NCBI GenBank assembly: GCA_037179385.1
Contig: CM074193.1
Span: 38,720,846-38,784,845, forward strand
Reading direction: 5' to 3'
DNA from: Holothuria scabra
Taxonomy: Eukaryota > Echinodermata > Holothuroidea > Aspidochirotida > Holothuriidae
Length of the DNA stretch: 64,000 bases
Under the pieces are notes generated by a model, which was not told the DNA's origin, made no database searches, and was given only the letters and a program-made list of their open reading frames with translations. Below, piece by piece: positions 12,483 through 23,999 of the stretch (the stretch's first letter is position 1; the number at the start of each line of letters is the position of its first letter). Made by a program: the position numbers and the translations under genes.

Positions 12483-13206
12483 AATCCACTACTTCCCATT
12501 TGATATTCAGATCTGCTCCATAGTACTTTCGCCGGAACTGTTGAACATGAGACTAGAGGATTCCTTTTTTCCTTCCGTGATTATTAGCCTAGAATGGAGC
12601 CTGATGGATACAAAAATAGCGGTGCACCACCAAGAACCCTATAGATTTCCCGTATTTTGCTTTGCCCTTCAACGTGATGCAAGTTATTATGTATCTGCTA
12701 TTGTTGTGCCGTCTTCAGTAATGTGTCTCTTAGCGTTTGCAACATTCCTCGCACCTCCGGACTGCGGAGAACGACTATCATTATGTATTTCCATGGTCCT
12801 CGGCCTCACTGTTTTCCAATTATTGGTATCCGAAAGCTTACCAACATCGAGCAAGCACATTCCCTTGTTGAGCACTTTCCTTTCCACCAATTTCATCATT
12901 GTCTGTCTGACAGTGCCCTTTTCTCTGATAAGCATCAATATTATGCACAGAGATACACCACTGACAATCCACCGGAATAAAAAAGTGAGAAAATGTTTTT
13001 TAGTTTATCTACCTCGTTGTATGGGTGTTCCATCGAGGAGAGGTAACCGATTGACAGATGAAACCGAAGCAATTTCTGGTTCTAGAATAAAGGACAAAGT
13101 AAGAGTAAAGTCTGTCCGGGTTGCTGCTGCTGTCATTGAAGCAGAGGTTGGAGAAATGGCCACTAACGCATCCATGCATGAAGACCACTCAGACCACTTT
13201 CCGAAG
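12483..13206 (+). CDS. Receptor copy 1, exon 6 (Cys-loop, M1-M3, cytoplasmic loop)
   Basis: The exon follows ttattaacag; its first base completes the split Gln codon and 241 codons follow. Residues 1-11 read IHYFPFDIQIC, closing a Cys-loop of 13 residues between cysteines, the family-invariant spacing with the FPFD core. M1 is about residues 68-92 and ends in PPD. M2 starts at GERLS (95) with Glu at -1', Leu at 9' and Glu at 20', the cation-channel pattern. M3 is about 126-153. The following loop (VRKCFLVYLPRCMGV) resembles the nicotinic post-M3 motif. The usual loop-B SWTY is replaced by VLSPEL and no adjacent Cys pair is present before M1, so it should not bind ACh as a principal subunit. 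I place the donor at CCGAAG/gtaacg because it joins exon 7 in frame; without splicing the frame ends at 13272. Confidence 0.9.
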
Positions 13207-14269
13207 GTAACGCTGGCAAAAAGTGAAACTGTCCAAATTGTAGGCTCCTATACAGAGTTCTCAGTAATTTAGGTTGAGTGCTTGTGTTTTTGAGCAAAGT
13301 TGTGAATTTCAGTGCAGTATATCAGCGTCACACGTTTCAGTGTGGTACTAGTGGGAAAATGTCATTTTAGGTCGTTCATGAACAAAATTGTCACTGTTGC
13401 AGGAGCGGAAACTGTTTTTCGATGAAATTAGATTGATTTTTGTGGAATAACTTGGCCCTTATATTGACCTAAACACTGTAAGAAGTGAACAATTGCCACC
13501 AAACAGACTGCACGAGTGCATGATTGGTGTCTGATCGAACTGATAAACCACAATAACAGTTCTCTAAGTAAAATTAGAATTACATATATACACACGCTAT
13601 TTTGTACAATAGCCTAGGTTTACCTACCTATTAAGTAGGCCAATGCAACATATCAAATCATAGCTTTTACGTCGCAATCAGCCGCCGACCAGACCCGGTC
13701 ATTTGCGACATTCCTGAAAGTAATCCGTTTGCTCCTAAAACACGGTTTATTGCGACTATGCTATCGGATTACTGGTAATTGTCCTTGGAAAGTACTTTCG
13801 TGGTAGTATTTTGATGATTGAACCAAAAATCGTTTTTCCCCAAAAAGCTGGCTGAGTAACTTGAAAACTACCATTTGTTTGTTTGTACACCAAATTCTGT
13901 AATAAAGGCTTAAACAGAAATTGATCAATACTATCTCAAAATTTGGTAGGTGTTCGGACACAGGTTTTCTCCCAGGTTAGCAAAATTGTTTCACAAATCT
14001 GCCTAACTTTGAAAGAGTACACCACATACTTAATTTTCAGGGTGTAACTATCTGTCGCTATAGTTTTATTGCAGCTAAGTCGTTACATTTCATTGTTTCT
14101 TTTGGTGCATATATTGGGAAGGTAAAGAATGGTTCAATCGTTTTCTTTTGGGTGGATATTTGGGGAAACCAGTAATTTTTAAGATCATTCGTCGCTTCAG
14201 ATCATACTTGATTTCATACATAATGAAGGTGATAAATAATATTCAATGAAATTTTCGTTTTACCTTCAG

Positions 14270-14467
14270 ATTGGGTCGGAAACTCTCACGATAGCCGTGG
14301 TAATAGATCGTCTGGTATTTGTTGGCTTTCTTTTCATTTTCTTTTCATTTTCGATCTGTGCCCTGCAGTGTTCTATATACTTTCATTGTGTTCACACTGC
14401 GTTAAAAGTGTATTTGTGTATTTATGGTTTACCGACGGATCTATTATCTATTAGATTTGAAAGCTGA
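14270..14467 (+). CDS. Receptor copy 1, exon 7 (M4 helix and C-terminus)
   Basis: After a pyrimidine-rich acceptor (gttttaccttcag) the frame gives IGSETLTIAVVIDRLVFVG, then a hydrophobic run to about residue 38 and a short tail ending at TGA. VIDRL followed by a hydrophobic helix is the conserved start of M4 in nicotinic receptors (AxVIDRL). The phase-0 junction fits the exon 6 donor at 13206. The tail of about 27 residues after M4 is longer than usual. Confidence 0.85.
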   Translation: MGSETLTIAVVIDRLVFVGFLFIFFSFSICALQCSIYFHCVHTALKVYLCIYGLPTDLLSIRFES

Positions 14468-14767
14468 TTGAACCAAGTGTGAATGTGCTTCATTTACTCC
14501 AAGGGTCGACAAGATGATAACTACCAGAAAATACGTTTAACACGTGTTAAAACCTTCAGAGTGGGTGCATTTTGTAGACAAATTTCGTTTAAATAGGCCT
14601 GCTCATTGTTTTATCTATTGAACTTGAGTTGCAACCATATCATGTAATTTTTTTCACAAAACGAGGGTTGTGTTTCTTTTTTTGTGTGTGTAATATTTTC
14701 TGTGGCCTAGAACCACAAAAGTGCTAGCAGATATACACTTGTGGGTGGATAGCCAAGTCCATTAAAA

Positions 14768-14773
14768 AATAAA
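14768..14773 (+). terminator. Possible polyadenylation signal of receptor copy 1
   Basis: An AATAAA hexamer lies about 300 bp after the stop codon of exon 7. In AT-rich DNA this hexamer is common by chance, so it is only a candidate. Confidence 0.35.
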
Positions 14774-17700
14774 GGTAAAAGGGATACTACAGGCGCTCGA
14801 AGTAGAACGCCATATGAGAATGTTTAGTGCAAATCTGTTCAGTGTACACCCTTAACTGTGTGAATCACTTTAGAAATATGGCACATTTTCCGACAAACTT
14901 CCGAGCCCTTCCTGCCCAATTACATAAGAAATTAACACATTTCACCTACCATTGATTTCCTTAACTAGATCCCTTCAAACTGTTCTAAGTCTTATTTTAA
15001 TACAGTGGGAAAACGACTGGTCAATTTCCAGTTGAAAAAGAAGTGGTTTTATGATTTTTCTATTGAAAACAGATTTAAGGGTGATTTCGGTTGATAGAAG
15101 CATTTAAAACTTGCCATATTTCTTGCCTAGTGCCATTGGTCAAATAATTTCAAGTGATATAAAAATTTACATATATTTCCTTTTTTTTAAGATTCACTTT
15201 GATGGACAGAGAAAACCCTTGTTATTTTGACATCGAACTGGAGAGAAGCTAAAAAAAATCTTTGAATTAGTTAACTTCATACAGTTTTCGCGTGTGAGCC
15301 CACAGACCGATTCCGCGAAAAAACATGCTGCGCGCGATTTAGAGGAAAACATTCCCATGTGAGTCCATGTCTGATAAAACCGGAATGATAATTCCTGGAA
15401 AGGATAAGAAAGGGTCACCGTCATCACCATATGGTAGCTCTAAGGGGTAACGGTGTCTTAAAGGGAACATTAAAGTTGAAGAGGGAATGGTTGCTCGGGT
15501 GCTCAGACAGTACTACGCTGTCTCCAGTATGGAAGGATATACCTACAATTAAGGCGAGATGCAAGTCACAGTGAATGGCCAGAGACAGTTCCCCTTGTGC
15601 TGTGTAGGGACATATTGTTCTACCTCTTTATGTTGGGTTTTAAAGCCTACATTCGATACCTTGTACACATTGTGATTAAACCAGTACTGAAGCACAATAG
15701 ACCCATAAGGGAGGATTTCCCCCTTATTTTGCACAAACACCAAATGAGCTTGTAATACGAACACGTAGGAATATTCGGGTTCTCCTCGGCATTGCATGAA
15801 TAGCCCACAGGTGGTGATTCTTCAATTAGTCTGACAAGCATTGCGAGGAATAGTGCAGTCCTGCATTATTCTTGTGTATCACGAGATTGCGAGTCGAAAG
15901 TAACGAGGGGCTGATATCTACAACAAGCCACCAACACAGTATTGGATTGATTATTTTCAGGTATATCACATCGGCCACAAACGTTAAAGGACGATATTCT
16001 AAGCTTTAGCACGTACCAGAATTCGTTGGCGCAGAAACAATCATGGACAGTGAGTGGTAACGATTTCCGTAACCACATTTTCTAGTTTACAGACTGAAGC
16101 GACAACAGGCTCTAAATGCCCAAGCGGGAATGATTAATCAGTAGGTCGAAGTTGGTAGAACGAAGTTACAATGCGTAGGTCGAAAATGTTACAGTAAATT
16201 TTGCTTTCGATCATGAATTTTAGAGTTAAGGTAGAGTATAGACCCGCTTCAAACCAGAAACTTTTTTTTTTGTTGAAAATTGATTCACACCCATAAAGAC
16301 CATCTAGGAGGAGCGCCACTGGCTTTCCACCTGGGTCTTGTAAGAAAAGCAAATATATTATTCACCATGCCCATTCAACCCTGTCTCAAATACCATTTTT
16401 CTAACTCAAGGGATCTCACTTTAAAGAGTGGGTATTTGTTAAAAAAATACATATGCTTTTCAACAAAGTAACAAATGACATGTCATGTGAGCACATTGCC
16501 TCAGATTTCTCTTTTTTCTTTTAAATTGGAATCCTATTTGTCATTGAAATTTGATACTCGTGGAATGTTTGAATAACATTTCGCTTAGATCTAGCATTAC
16601 CCTTCATCGTACGTAGAGTACAACAAACAATGATGCTTAATATTGCCTTCAGAGGCTTTTAAATAATAAATAAATTGAATGCAATGTCAAATTAATGTGC
16701 CGTGATGAGATCACAGATTTCCAAGGATTCTTTAGTCTCAACAAAAATCTCCTCCAAGAGGATAATTTTACTGCATATTTTGAAATTTGTATCCGGAATA
16801 TTCCTTTAAGTACGTATTGAGGATCTAAAAATTTCTCAGATATTGTCAAAGGGGAATGATTGTCTCTGCAAGACCACTCAGTGATGTCATTTTTTTTAAT
16901 TCCTAAAAATAGGTAGATTTTGTCAAATTCCAAATTCTGGTGGCACTGATTGCCTCTAACGACCGTCCTACCTTTTTAGAATAATTCAAAAGGGAGGGCC
17001 AAACCCTAAGACTCCTCCCCGTCGACATAGACGTACGAGACGGGGACAGGGGGCGGAGGGTGTTCAGGTACAGTGAGAAATAGTTTGCCATTTATCACGC
17101 AAGAAATCTTAGAGGTAAAGCCATTAACAGACGGGAGTTCCAGCAGTCACAGACAATTTAACAATTCAGCGGATCTTTAACTTAGCCATAAGTTACAATA
17201 GAAAACCAAGCGCATATTTCATGTCATTTATTTGTTTTTCAACAATATTCGATAGTAAGTGGTACAATACACAGAAAAAAACTTAGAATGCTACATGAAA
17301 TCAAAACATCGTGAAGGGAAGCACTCTAAAAAACCCATAGGGTTTGTCGAGTAGAGAGAGTGCTCCCAAGAAACAAAAAAAAAAGAAACAAAAAAGAACT
17401 AGGATAGTACAAACTAAAGAAAGTATACGAGGGCAAGATATAACAAAACAAAGAGAAAACACACAGATCAAGGGTACCTGTCCGACGTCACACCCTAAAC
17501 CCCTCCTTAGATACAATCTATCTCACCCCCATCCTTGCCCGAAATACCCTACCTGTGCACCAAACTTCCAAAAAACATAACATTAAACACACTACATTAC
17601 CCTAACCCCATACATTACACCCCCCTCCCCCATGACACGCCCCTTGAAGGAGAAAAATCCAAAGTGAATGGTTAAAGGGAAACTACAATTAAAGTTAAGA
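14774..17700. other. Intergenic stretch, no gene recognised
   Basis: All open frames are under 95 codons and none shows a known domain. A poly-pyrimidine/purine tract and a C-rich stretch occur at 17280-17640. No inverted-repeat element was identified. Confidence 0.45.
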
Positions 17701-17865
17701 ACAAGCAAGTGCTGTAGTATAATGTTAATATTGATTGAAAAGAAATCTGCTTAGGTTATATCTGAAAGAGCATTCATAGTGCTTGATTATTAGATCATTG
17801 GGTAAAGAATTCCAAATTTTGATCATGGCAAAAAACATATACCCGTCTGAAAGAATTTCCTCTGG

Positions 17866-18261
17866 TTATCTGGAAGACGAAGGCGATTGCTGTGAAAATC
17901 CTGGAGGAATGGAATAATTAATGAAGCGATTAGTGAATGTCGCTGTGTTTACTTTGATAATGTCGTTTAATTTTAACAAGTTCAATGACTTGAATACTAC
18001 GCTTGTATGTTCACGTGGGTCAGCACTAGAAGTATACCTGATGGTTCTCTTTTGCAGTACGCTTAACTTATTCAATGAAGAATTACTTGAGCTAGACCAA
18101 GAAAGGCTACAGTAGGAAAAATGGGGATAAACTAAAGCTAGATATAATGAGCGTAGAGCTTTTATAGGAAGTATGTGTTTTAGTCTACCGATTATACCAA
18201 CTCCTTTGGCAACTTGTGAACAGGGATATGAAACATGGCCATTCCAGGTAATTAGAACCAA
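17866..18261 (-). pseudogene. LINE B RT C-terminal fragment
   Basis: This 131-codon frame holds VAKGVGIIGRLKHILPIKAL and SLYLALVYPHFSYC, the typical thumb region after the catalytic core of Jockey-superfamily reverse transcriptases. It is the 3'-most coding piece of LINE B; sequence below 17,866 should be its 3' untranslated region, with no clear tail. Confidence 0.75.
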
Positions 18262-18337
18262 TAAGAACTCCTAAAAATTTAACACTTCAAGCAGCATGGA
18301 GCTCATCGTTAGTAATGACAATTTTGAAATCACACTT

Positions 18338-18658
18338 TTAACTAGGTGGCATATTGAAGGCCATAGAGTTTGTTTTATTTCCGTTTAGAGAAAGTTTATT
18401 AGAGGCGAACCAGTTAAAATATAATTTGAGTTCATTGTTCACAGTCTGCTCAAGATGTTTAAGGTTGGTGTCTTTGAAAAATATGTTGGTATCATCGGCG
18501 AACATTACTAGTGAGGAATTTCTGAAAACAGATGTGTCATTCACATGAATAATAACGAGTAAGGGACCAAGAACAGAGCCCTGAGGAACGCCACATATAA
18601 TGGGTTGCAAGTCGGAATTTTCATTTTTGAAGAAGGTGAACTGACATCGGTGAGTCAA
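18338..18658 (-). pseudogene. LINE B RT catalytic fragment
   Basis: It contains GVPQGSVLGP (motif B) and FADDT (motif C, the catalytic Asp pair), followed by KLSLNGNKTNSMAF, which is usual after motif C in Jockey-group elements. The frame is isolated by stops from its neighbours. Confidence 0.85.
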
Positions 18659-19111
18659 ATAGCTTTTTAGCCAGTAATATGAAGTGCCACGAAATCCATA
18701 AGTTAATAATTTTTTTAGAAGGATTGAATGATCAATCGTGTCAAACGCCTTTGAAAGATAAGGGAAGGCACCCTATGAATTTTAATTGTTAGCTGCAGCG
18801 TTGCTTAGTTTGTTCATAACATCCATAACAGCTAGTTCATTGGAATGACCTGGCCGGAAGCCGAACTGGCTGTTAGAGAGAATATGATGTTTGTTGAGAA
18901 AGAACTGCATTTTATTAAACATAAGCCTCTCTAAATTTTGGGAAATGCAAGGAAGGACAGACACTGGTCGGTAATTAAAGAAGTGACAGTGATTACCTTT
19001 TTTGAAAATGGGAATTACTTTTGCAATTTGTAATTTATCAGGGAAACAACCACGTAAAAATGAAAGAGTAAAGATATGACATAAAGGCTTAGAAAAGAAA
19101 TTAATAACTTG

Positions 19112-19483
19112 TCAAACTATATCTGGGCGAATTTCATTGTAACTAGCTGCCGACCTCGGATTAAGACAATCAAGTGCTACCTTTACAACATCGTTGTTGC
19201 TTATGGGTGATAAGAATATCGTGTGAGTGTCATACGCAGTAACCAGTTTTGTGGCATTTCGATAGGGTATTTTTTGGGCTAAGTTTTGGCCAAGGTTAGT
19301 AAAAAAGGTAGTAAATGCATTTGCAGTTTCCAGCGGGTCACCAATCGAGACATTATTATCGATGAAGGCGTCAGGATAGGTGTGACTTTGTATACCTTTA
19401 TTCAAAATGGTGTTAATGTTTTCCATGCTTTTTTTAATTTCATGTTTCGTACTTTCAAATATATTAGTATAATAATTTTTCAA
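19112..19483 (-). pseudogene. LINE B linker between endonuclease and RT
   Basis: The 123-codon frame resembles the segment N-terminal to the RT domain in Jockey-group ORF2 (FTTFFTNLGQNLAQKIP, then a DCLNPRSAASYNEI stretch before the RT core). There is no catalytic motif of its own; placement rests on order and spacing with the flanking pieces. Confidence 0.65.
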
Positions 19484-20040
19484 AATGTCAAAATTTCAAA
19501 ATGTGATTCAGTTTATTACGATAGGTCTTATAATTATCCCTCTGATAATCAGATGGTGACCTCAAGTAAGTCTTGTACAGGGGATTCTTACGTTTGATCA
19601 AGCAACCCTTTCGTTACCCAAGGTTGTTGATTTCTTTGTCTAAAACGCTTTCGGCAAAGCGGAAAACTTTCCGAATAAAGATGACAGAATTTACCATTGA
19701 AAGCATTGAAAGCAACATCCACGTCGTTCGCCTAAAATATTTCGACCCACTCGATCTGTGATAAAGACGTGACAAAGTGGTTTTATTAGAGGATGAGGCT
19801 AAAGTTACAAGGTAAGAAGATGGGAAAATGATCAGTTTTAAAAATTTCCTGCTACGTTTACCTTAGAAGTAACACTCACAATACCTAGATTTGTAAATAT
19901 CTTATCGATAAGAAAAGCACTGTTGCCCGTTACTCTAGTATGCTTATGCTTAGTATGATTTTCTTCGTTGATTTGACTTCCAAAAAGAATTATCTCTAAA
20001 TGATTCGACCGGCCTAACATAAGTCAAATATCTACAGTTT

Positions 20041-20395
20041 ACTCAAGTGCTCCTCGTCTGATGTCTGATGCACGAGTGTCCAGCTCGCAGGCTCGGTCTT
20101 GGGAACCTCGTTAGAGATCCGAACACCTGCAGTCCCCTGACTGGTCAAAAGTTATGACGCACTAATGTAAATGAGTATAATGATATAAATGACAAATGAG
20201 GAGGCTTCATAGGGTGAAATTGGCCACGCCTTAAAAATATAGGTTACAGTGTTCACGTGGAACTAGGTCGAAGTAATATGTCACGTCCACCAGTAAAACG
20301 TAACGGGAAACAGAAAGGGCACTGGGAATCTAAAACAAAAGGAAGGTAGAGTTGCTCGTAAACAACAAGATGGCGTCTGCTAAAGGTCATGGAAA
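20041..20395. other. Foreign 350-bp block inside LINE B
   Basis: This block separates two endonuclease pieces of LINE B that would otherwise adjoin. Its right end holds CAAGATGGCGTCTGC, which looks like a YY1-type motif around a start codon as found in promoters and LINE leaders. No inverted ends were seen and its nature is unknown. Confidence 0.35.
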
Positions 20396-20693
20396 GTTCA
20401 CCACACTACATAACAATATCATTACGTCTCTTGAATTGGATATCTTTTTTAACAAAAAGGCAAACACCACCTCTCTTGGTTTGTCTGTCATTCTCAACTA
20501 GGTTGTAGTTCTTTAAATTCAAATTCATGTATTTACAAAGCGTTCAATCTGTAAAAACAAACATTCGAAAACGCTGAATAAAGGTAAAAGACACGATTAA
20601 AAGCCCCAAAATAACTAAAATAGTGAAACCCCTAAATGCAGAAAAGTACAGGAAAGCAAACAAGTAAAATAAAGTATGTAAAATGTTAAACAA

Positions 20694-21005
20694 TTAGGAG
20701 CAATTTAAGAATTTAGTAAAAAGATGAGTCTTTAGATTTTGTTTAAAAACAGCAAGGCTGTGCTGAGAACGAAGCTGCAATGGGAGTTGATTCCAAAGCC
20801 GAGGAGCAACATAAACAGGGAAGGCACGACCACCACAGGTTGAACATCTTAAACTAGGGGTGAATAGTTTGAAATCGGCTCGGGATCTTAGGTTATAACG
20901 AACATTGGTCGGCACTTCTATCATTTCTTCAAGATACTTAGGGGCCATTTTATTCAGAATTTTAAAAACAATAAGTAATACTTTAAAATGAATGCGGAGG
21001 TCCAC
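20694..21005 (-). pseudogene. LINE A ORF2 C-terminal domain
   Basis: A 103-codon frame including HFKVLLIVFKILNKMAPKYL, YNLRSR and PRLWNQLPLQLRSQHSLAVF, the conserved C-terminal domain of CR1/L2-type ORF2 proteins, ending in a stop. It follows directly after a shortened RT segment. Confidence 0.8.
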
Positions 21006-21185
21006 CGGTAACCAATGTTACTGGAGGAGGGCTGGAGTAATGTGATCGAATTTCAGTTGATGGTCCCCAACCTGTAATCCAAGGGCTTTCAGTAATATAC
21101 CATGGTCTATTGTATCATAGGCAGAACTTAGATCTAACAGTACAAGAAGTGTAACATTCTGCTTTTCAAGGCTAAGAAGAACATC

Positions 21186-21443
21186 TTACTGGACCTTAAG
21201 TAGAGTGGTTTCTGTACTATGAAACTGTCTGTGAGCAGATTGATTGTCAGGAAGCACGTTGTTAATCGCCATATGGGCAGACAGCTGCTTTACGACAGCT
21301 ATTTCTACCAGCTTAGAAAGAAACGATAAGTTACTCACAGGACGGTAGTTACTAAAAATAATATCTGCTCCTTCTTTCTTCAAAATGGGGGTTACAATTG
21401 CATTCTTCCATAAAAGTGGAAAATGGCCTTGCTGAAATGACAT
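21186..21443 (-). pseudogene. LINE A RT finger fragment
   Basis: It contains PLLWKNAIVTPILKK and NYRPVSNLSFLSKLVE, the first conserved blocks of the RT domain, followed by the motif NQSAHRQFHSTETTLLKVQ. A stop then leads into a stretch with motif A (DLSSAYDTIDH, near 21100) in the same frame. Confidence 0.85.
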
Positions 21444-21646
21444 GGGTCTCTTTAATGCATTCTTTTAGCAGCCACGTAGGTAATGGGGCATTGACACAGT
21501 GCTTACTTGGAGACTAAAAATCAGCTTTCTCACGTCGTCTTCACTCAATTTAGTGAATGACTCAAACGACTGCGCAGTAGATTGTGATGTGTATCGGAAG
21601 TTATCCGATGGGAATTCTTATTGTTTAAGTTCTTGACGAATTTTCT

Positions 21647-22654
21647 CTACTTTTGAACCAAATAACACCCAAAATCTTTTGGCAAGTCATTCATGGGACT
21701 CTCCGGGTAGAGGGTCTCATGGTTAGGTTTTAGAAGAGAAGTAATTAATTTAAAAATCTTCTTTTGATCCGAAGAACAGTCTTTAACTTCAATAGAATAG
21801 TATTCAGTGTTACATTTTGTCAATAAGGCCTTAGCTTCATTACGTCGAGAGAGGAATTGACGCTTGTTAATCTCTCTCTTAAATGGATCATGTGTGCACT
21901 TTCTCCAACAACGTTCAGCATTTCGACGTAGCCTCTTTTTTTCTTTGATCTCATCATTCATCCACGGTAACTGTGGTCTAACATTTATAAGCTTTGTTTT
22001 TACTGGTGCGTGCTTATCAAGAAGTTCTCGTAAAGTTGTGTCATAACGACTTACCAAACGATCAAGTTCCAGCGAATTTCCATGGGGCGGGGTGGGTATA
22101 GAAGGAATGTTTCCAAGTGGTGATATACAAATGTCACTTCGAAACATATCGAGATTAATACTTTTGTATTGTCTAAAGTATATTGATTTGCGTTCAAGGA
22201 GTGGCCTTGGGAATGTAAGGTTACACTTGACGAAGGCATGGTCAGATATAAAACAAGACACATCCGGCACGGTAAGCAGAAGGTTATCAGATTCCCTGGT
22301 GATTGCTAAATCCAATGTGTGGCCGGAGTAATGTGTCTGGTTGGAAACATGTTGCTGAAGACCAAAGCTATTAATGATTTCGTTGAATTTACATGCATCA
22401 CGATCAGAAGAGTCATTCACATGGATGATAAAGTCACCTTTAACCTTTACATGGATAAGAGATGAGAAATCATCTCTCAGCCAAGTTTCAGTACAACCGC
22501 TTGCAGTAAAATTGTGTTCGAAATGAGAAAGGTAATCTACAATACTGCTGATATTTTTATTTAGGCTTCTACTATTGCAGGGAATTATATTAAAATCACC
22601 CCGTTTTTGTAGTACGTTGAACGAGTTAATGTCAAAATGGGAAGATAGGTGCAT
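21647..22654 (-). pseudogene. LINE A endonuclease (APE-like) and linker
   Basis: This is the longest LINE frame in the window, 335 codons. The N-terminal part has NSRSLNKNISSIVDYL and TETWLRDD, the start of APE-type endonucleases; SDHAFVKCNL matches the SDH catalytic motif. The endonuclease appears internally shortened between these blocks (FIIHVNDSSDRDACKFNEI lies close behind the N-terminal blocks). The second half (PWMNDEIKEKKRLRRNAERC) is the basic linker before RT. On its own it can no longer retrotranspose. Confidence 0.85.
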
Positions 22655-23099
22655 TACTGAAAGATTTTCTAGAAAAAGATCTGATATCGTCAGTTACTAA
22701 ATCGTATGAGTTATATGGATCAATCTCAGCACCCTTTTTACTAAAAAGTAAGTAGCTCAGATAGCAATAGTTACATATAAAAAAATCAGAGTGAGCTGAA
22801 TTCACTAAAGTACACGAATCGTGGTAGTACCTAAAGCATTGTTTGCATTGAACAATATTGGTGTTGTCCCCTAAACCCCCTTTGTATAAAGCATACTTAA
22901 CCATGAAAAGTAACAAAATAAAGGCAAAAAAAGAACAATATAAAGATACAAACCTGGCGAGCCTTTTGACCACTAGATGTATAAATGGTGTAATATACGT
23001 TGCTACGGTATCAAAGAAGAAATAGCTAAGCTATATATGGTTGTCGTGTGTAGCTATTGGCCCATGGCAACGACGATAAGACGCCATTTTGAATTACAG

Positions 23100-23954
23100 G
23101 TCCTCTAGATCTTTGATTGTTTTTACCTTTGTTATGGGGTCCTTGTCATCTTTTTTGTGCAGAGCAGAGATGTTGCCGTCCTTAGTCCAAGCAGAGGACA
23201 CTTTGGGATGGTTAGATGTAGTTTTTAGGAGCTTCTAGTTTTCAAGAGTAAGGTCTTCTTTGAATTTGACAAACTCGGTGCCCTGCGACTTTTGATTGAC
23301 CGATTCCCTTGCCTGGTAGGACGTAAACTTTGCAATTATAGATCGGGGTTAACCATTTCCAGGAGTTGGGCCAATTCTGTGTGATCGGTCGATATCGTTT
23401 CGCCCAATGCTGACTTCGAATTTTGTGTTAACAAGATTTAGGATTAATTCCGTGGTATCCTCATTGTTTTGGGATGTTATTCAATACAACCGTAGACAGT
23501 TCCTCGTGGAGTATTGCTCCAATGAGTTAAGATTATGCTGATGACCCATACATGCCGATGATAATTCTGCCATTGAAGTTTCAAGTTGGAGAATCTCACC
23601 TTCCCTTTTGTCAAGGGCTTGCTCCAGGTCAAAAATTTTTGCATCATGCTTTTCTTGTTGATCTTGTATTTTCTTTATTTTTCTATCAACAACTCTATCT
23701 ATACAGTTAGAGAGCATAGTCTGAAAGTCGGCATTAGCAAATAGTGCCTTCAAAACATCTTTAATAATGTCCCTCACTTCGATTTTAGTGTCGATCGCTT
23801 TGGCAGACTGGGAACTTCGAGGCATAGCTGAACTGGTCAAGTAGCATTGTTGGTGAAACAAGGGCAGTGCTTCGTGGAACCAGAGAATGAGATCCAAAAG
23901 ACCGACTTTCTTCACGAATAAATTGGTATCTTTCTGTTTTAAGTAGTAGGCCAT
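23100..23954 (-). pseudogene. LINE A ORF1 (coiled coil, RRM-like remnant)
   Basis: The first 157 codons (23954-23481) contain a long heptad-rich region (VVDRKIKKIQDQQEKHDAKI and following) ending in NSLEQYSTRNCLRLY, the usual boundary between coiled coil and RNA-binding domain in LINE ORF1 proteins. After a stop the same product continues to about 23100 (DRSHRIGPTPGNG, then RSIIAKFTSYQARESV). ORF1 normally coats LINE RNA. It is inactivated by stops. Confidence 0.8.
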
Positions 23955-23999
23955 GAAGATGGATGTATATAGATGGTTGTTTGGCCGTTAAATAAAAAT

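Larger units (their letters stand above)
5590..14467 (+). pseudogene. Cys-loop receptor copy 1 (nAChR-like), 5' end broken
   Basis: This is a spliced gene for a subunit of a pentameric ligand-gated channel in the cell membrane, probably nicotinic receptor-like. Exons 4 (6603-6712), 5 (8929-9045), 6 (12483-13206) and 7 (14270-14467) are open, have AG/GT borders and join in frame as phases 0, 2, 2, 0. They supply binding loop A, the Cys-loop, M1-M3 and M4. Exon 3 (6355-6399) has a stop codon where its sister has Leu, and the GT donor is gone. No counterpart of the sister's leader exon or exon 2 was found upstream; homology to copy 2 starts only near 5630. The locus is either a decaying pseudogene or is transcribed from an unrecognised 5' exon that splices straight into exon 4. 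The open, conserved exons 4-7 favour recent decay or retained use. Pseudogene status is an inference. Confidence 0.65.
17700..20600 (-). mobile_element. LINE B relic (Jockey/CR1-like group), minus strand
   Basis: A non-LTR retrotransposon ORF2 broken by frameshifts and stops. Going 5' to 3' on the minus strand, endonuclease pieces lie at about 20590-20400 (containing KRGGVCLFVKKDIQF) and 20020-19838 (TRVTGNSAFLIDKIFTN). The linker is at 19600-19112. RT pieces include QFGFRPGHSNELAV (18964-18782) and GVPQGSVLGP plus FADDT (18658-18338). The thumb/C-terminal part (SQVAKGVGIIGRLKHILP) is at 18261-17866. The order is that of a normal element. About 350 bp of unrelated DNA (20041-20395) interrupts the endonuclease. 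It is inactive as a protein source. Confidence 0.8.

Noticed and set aside
12687..12938. Minus-strand and second plus-frame ORFs over the receptor M1-M3 exon
   Set aside because: They overlap a clearly coding exon with conserved transmembrane motifs in another frame.
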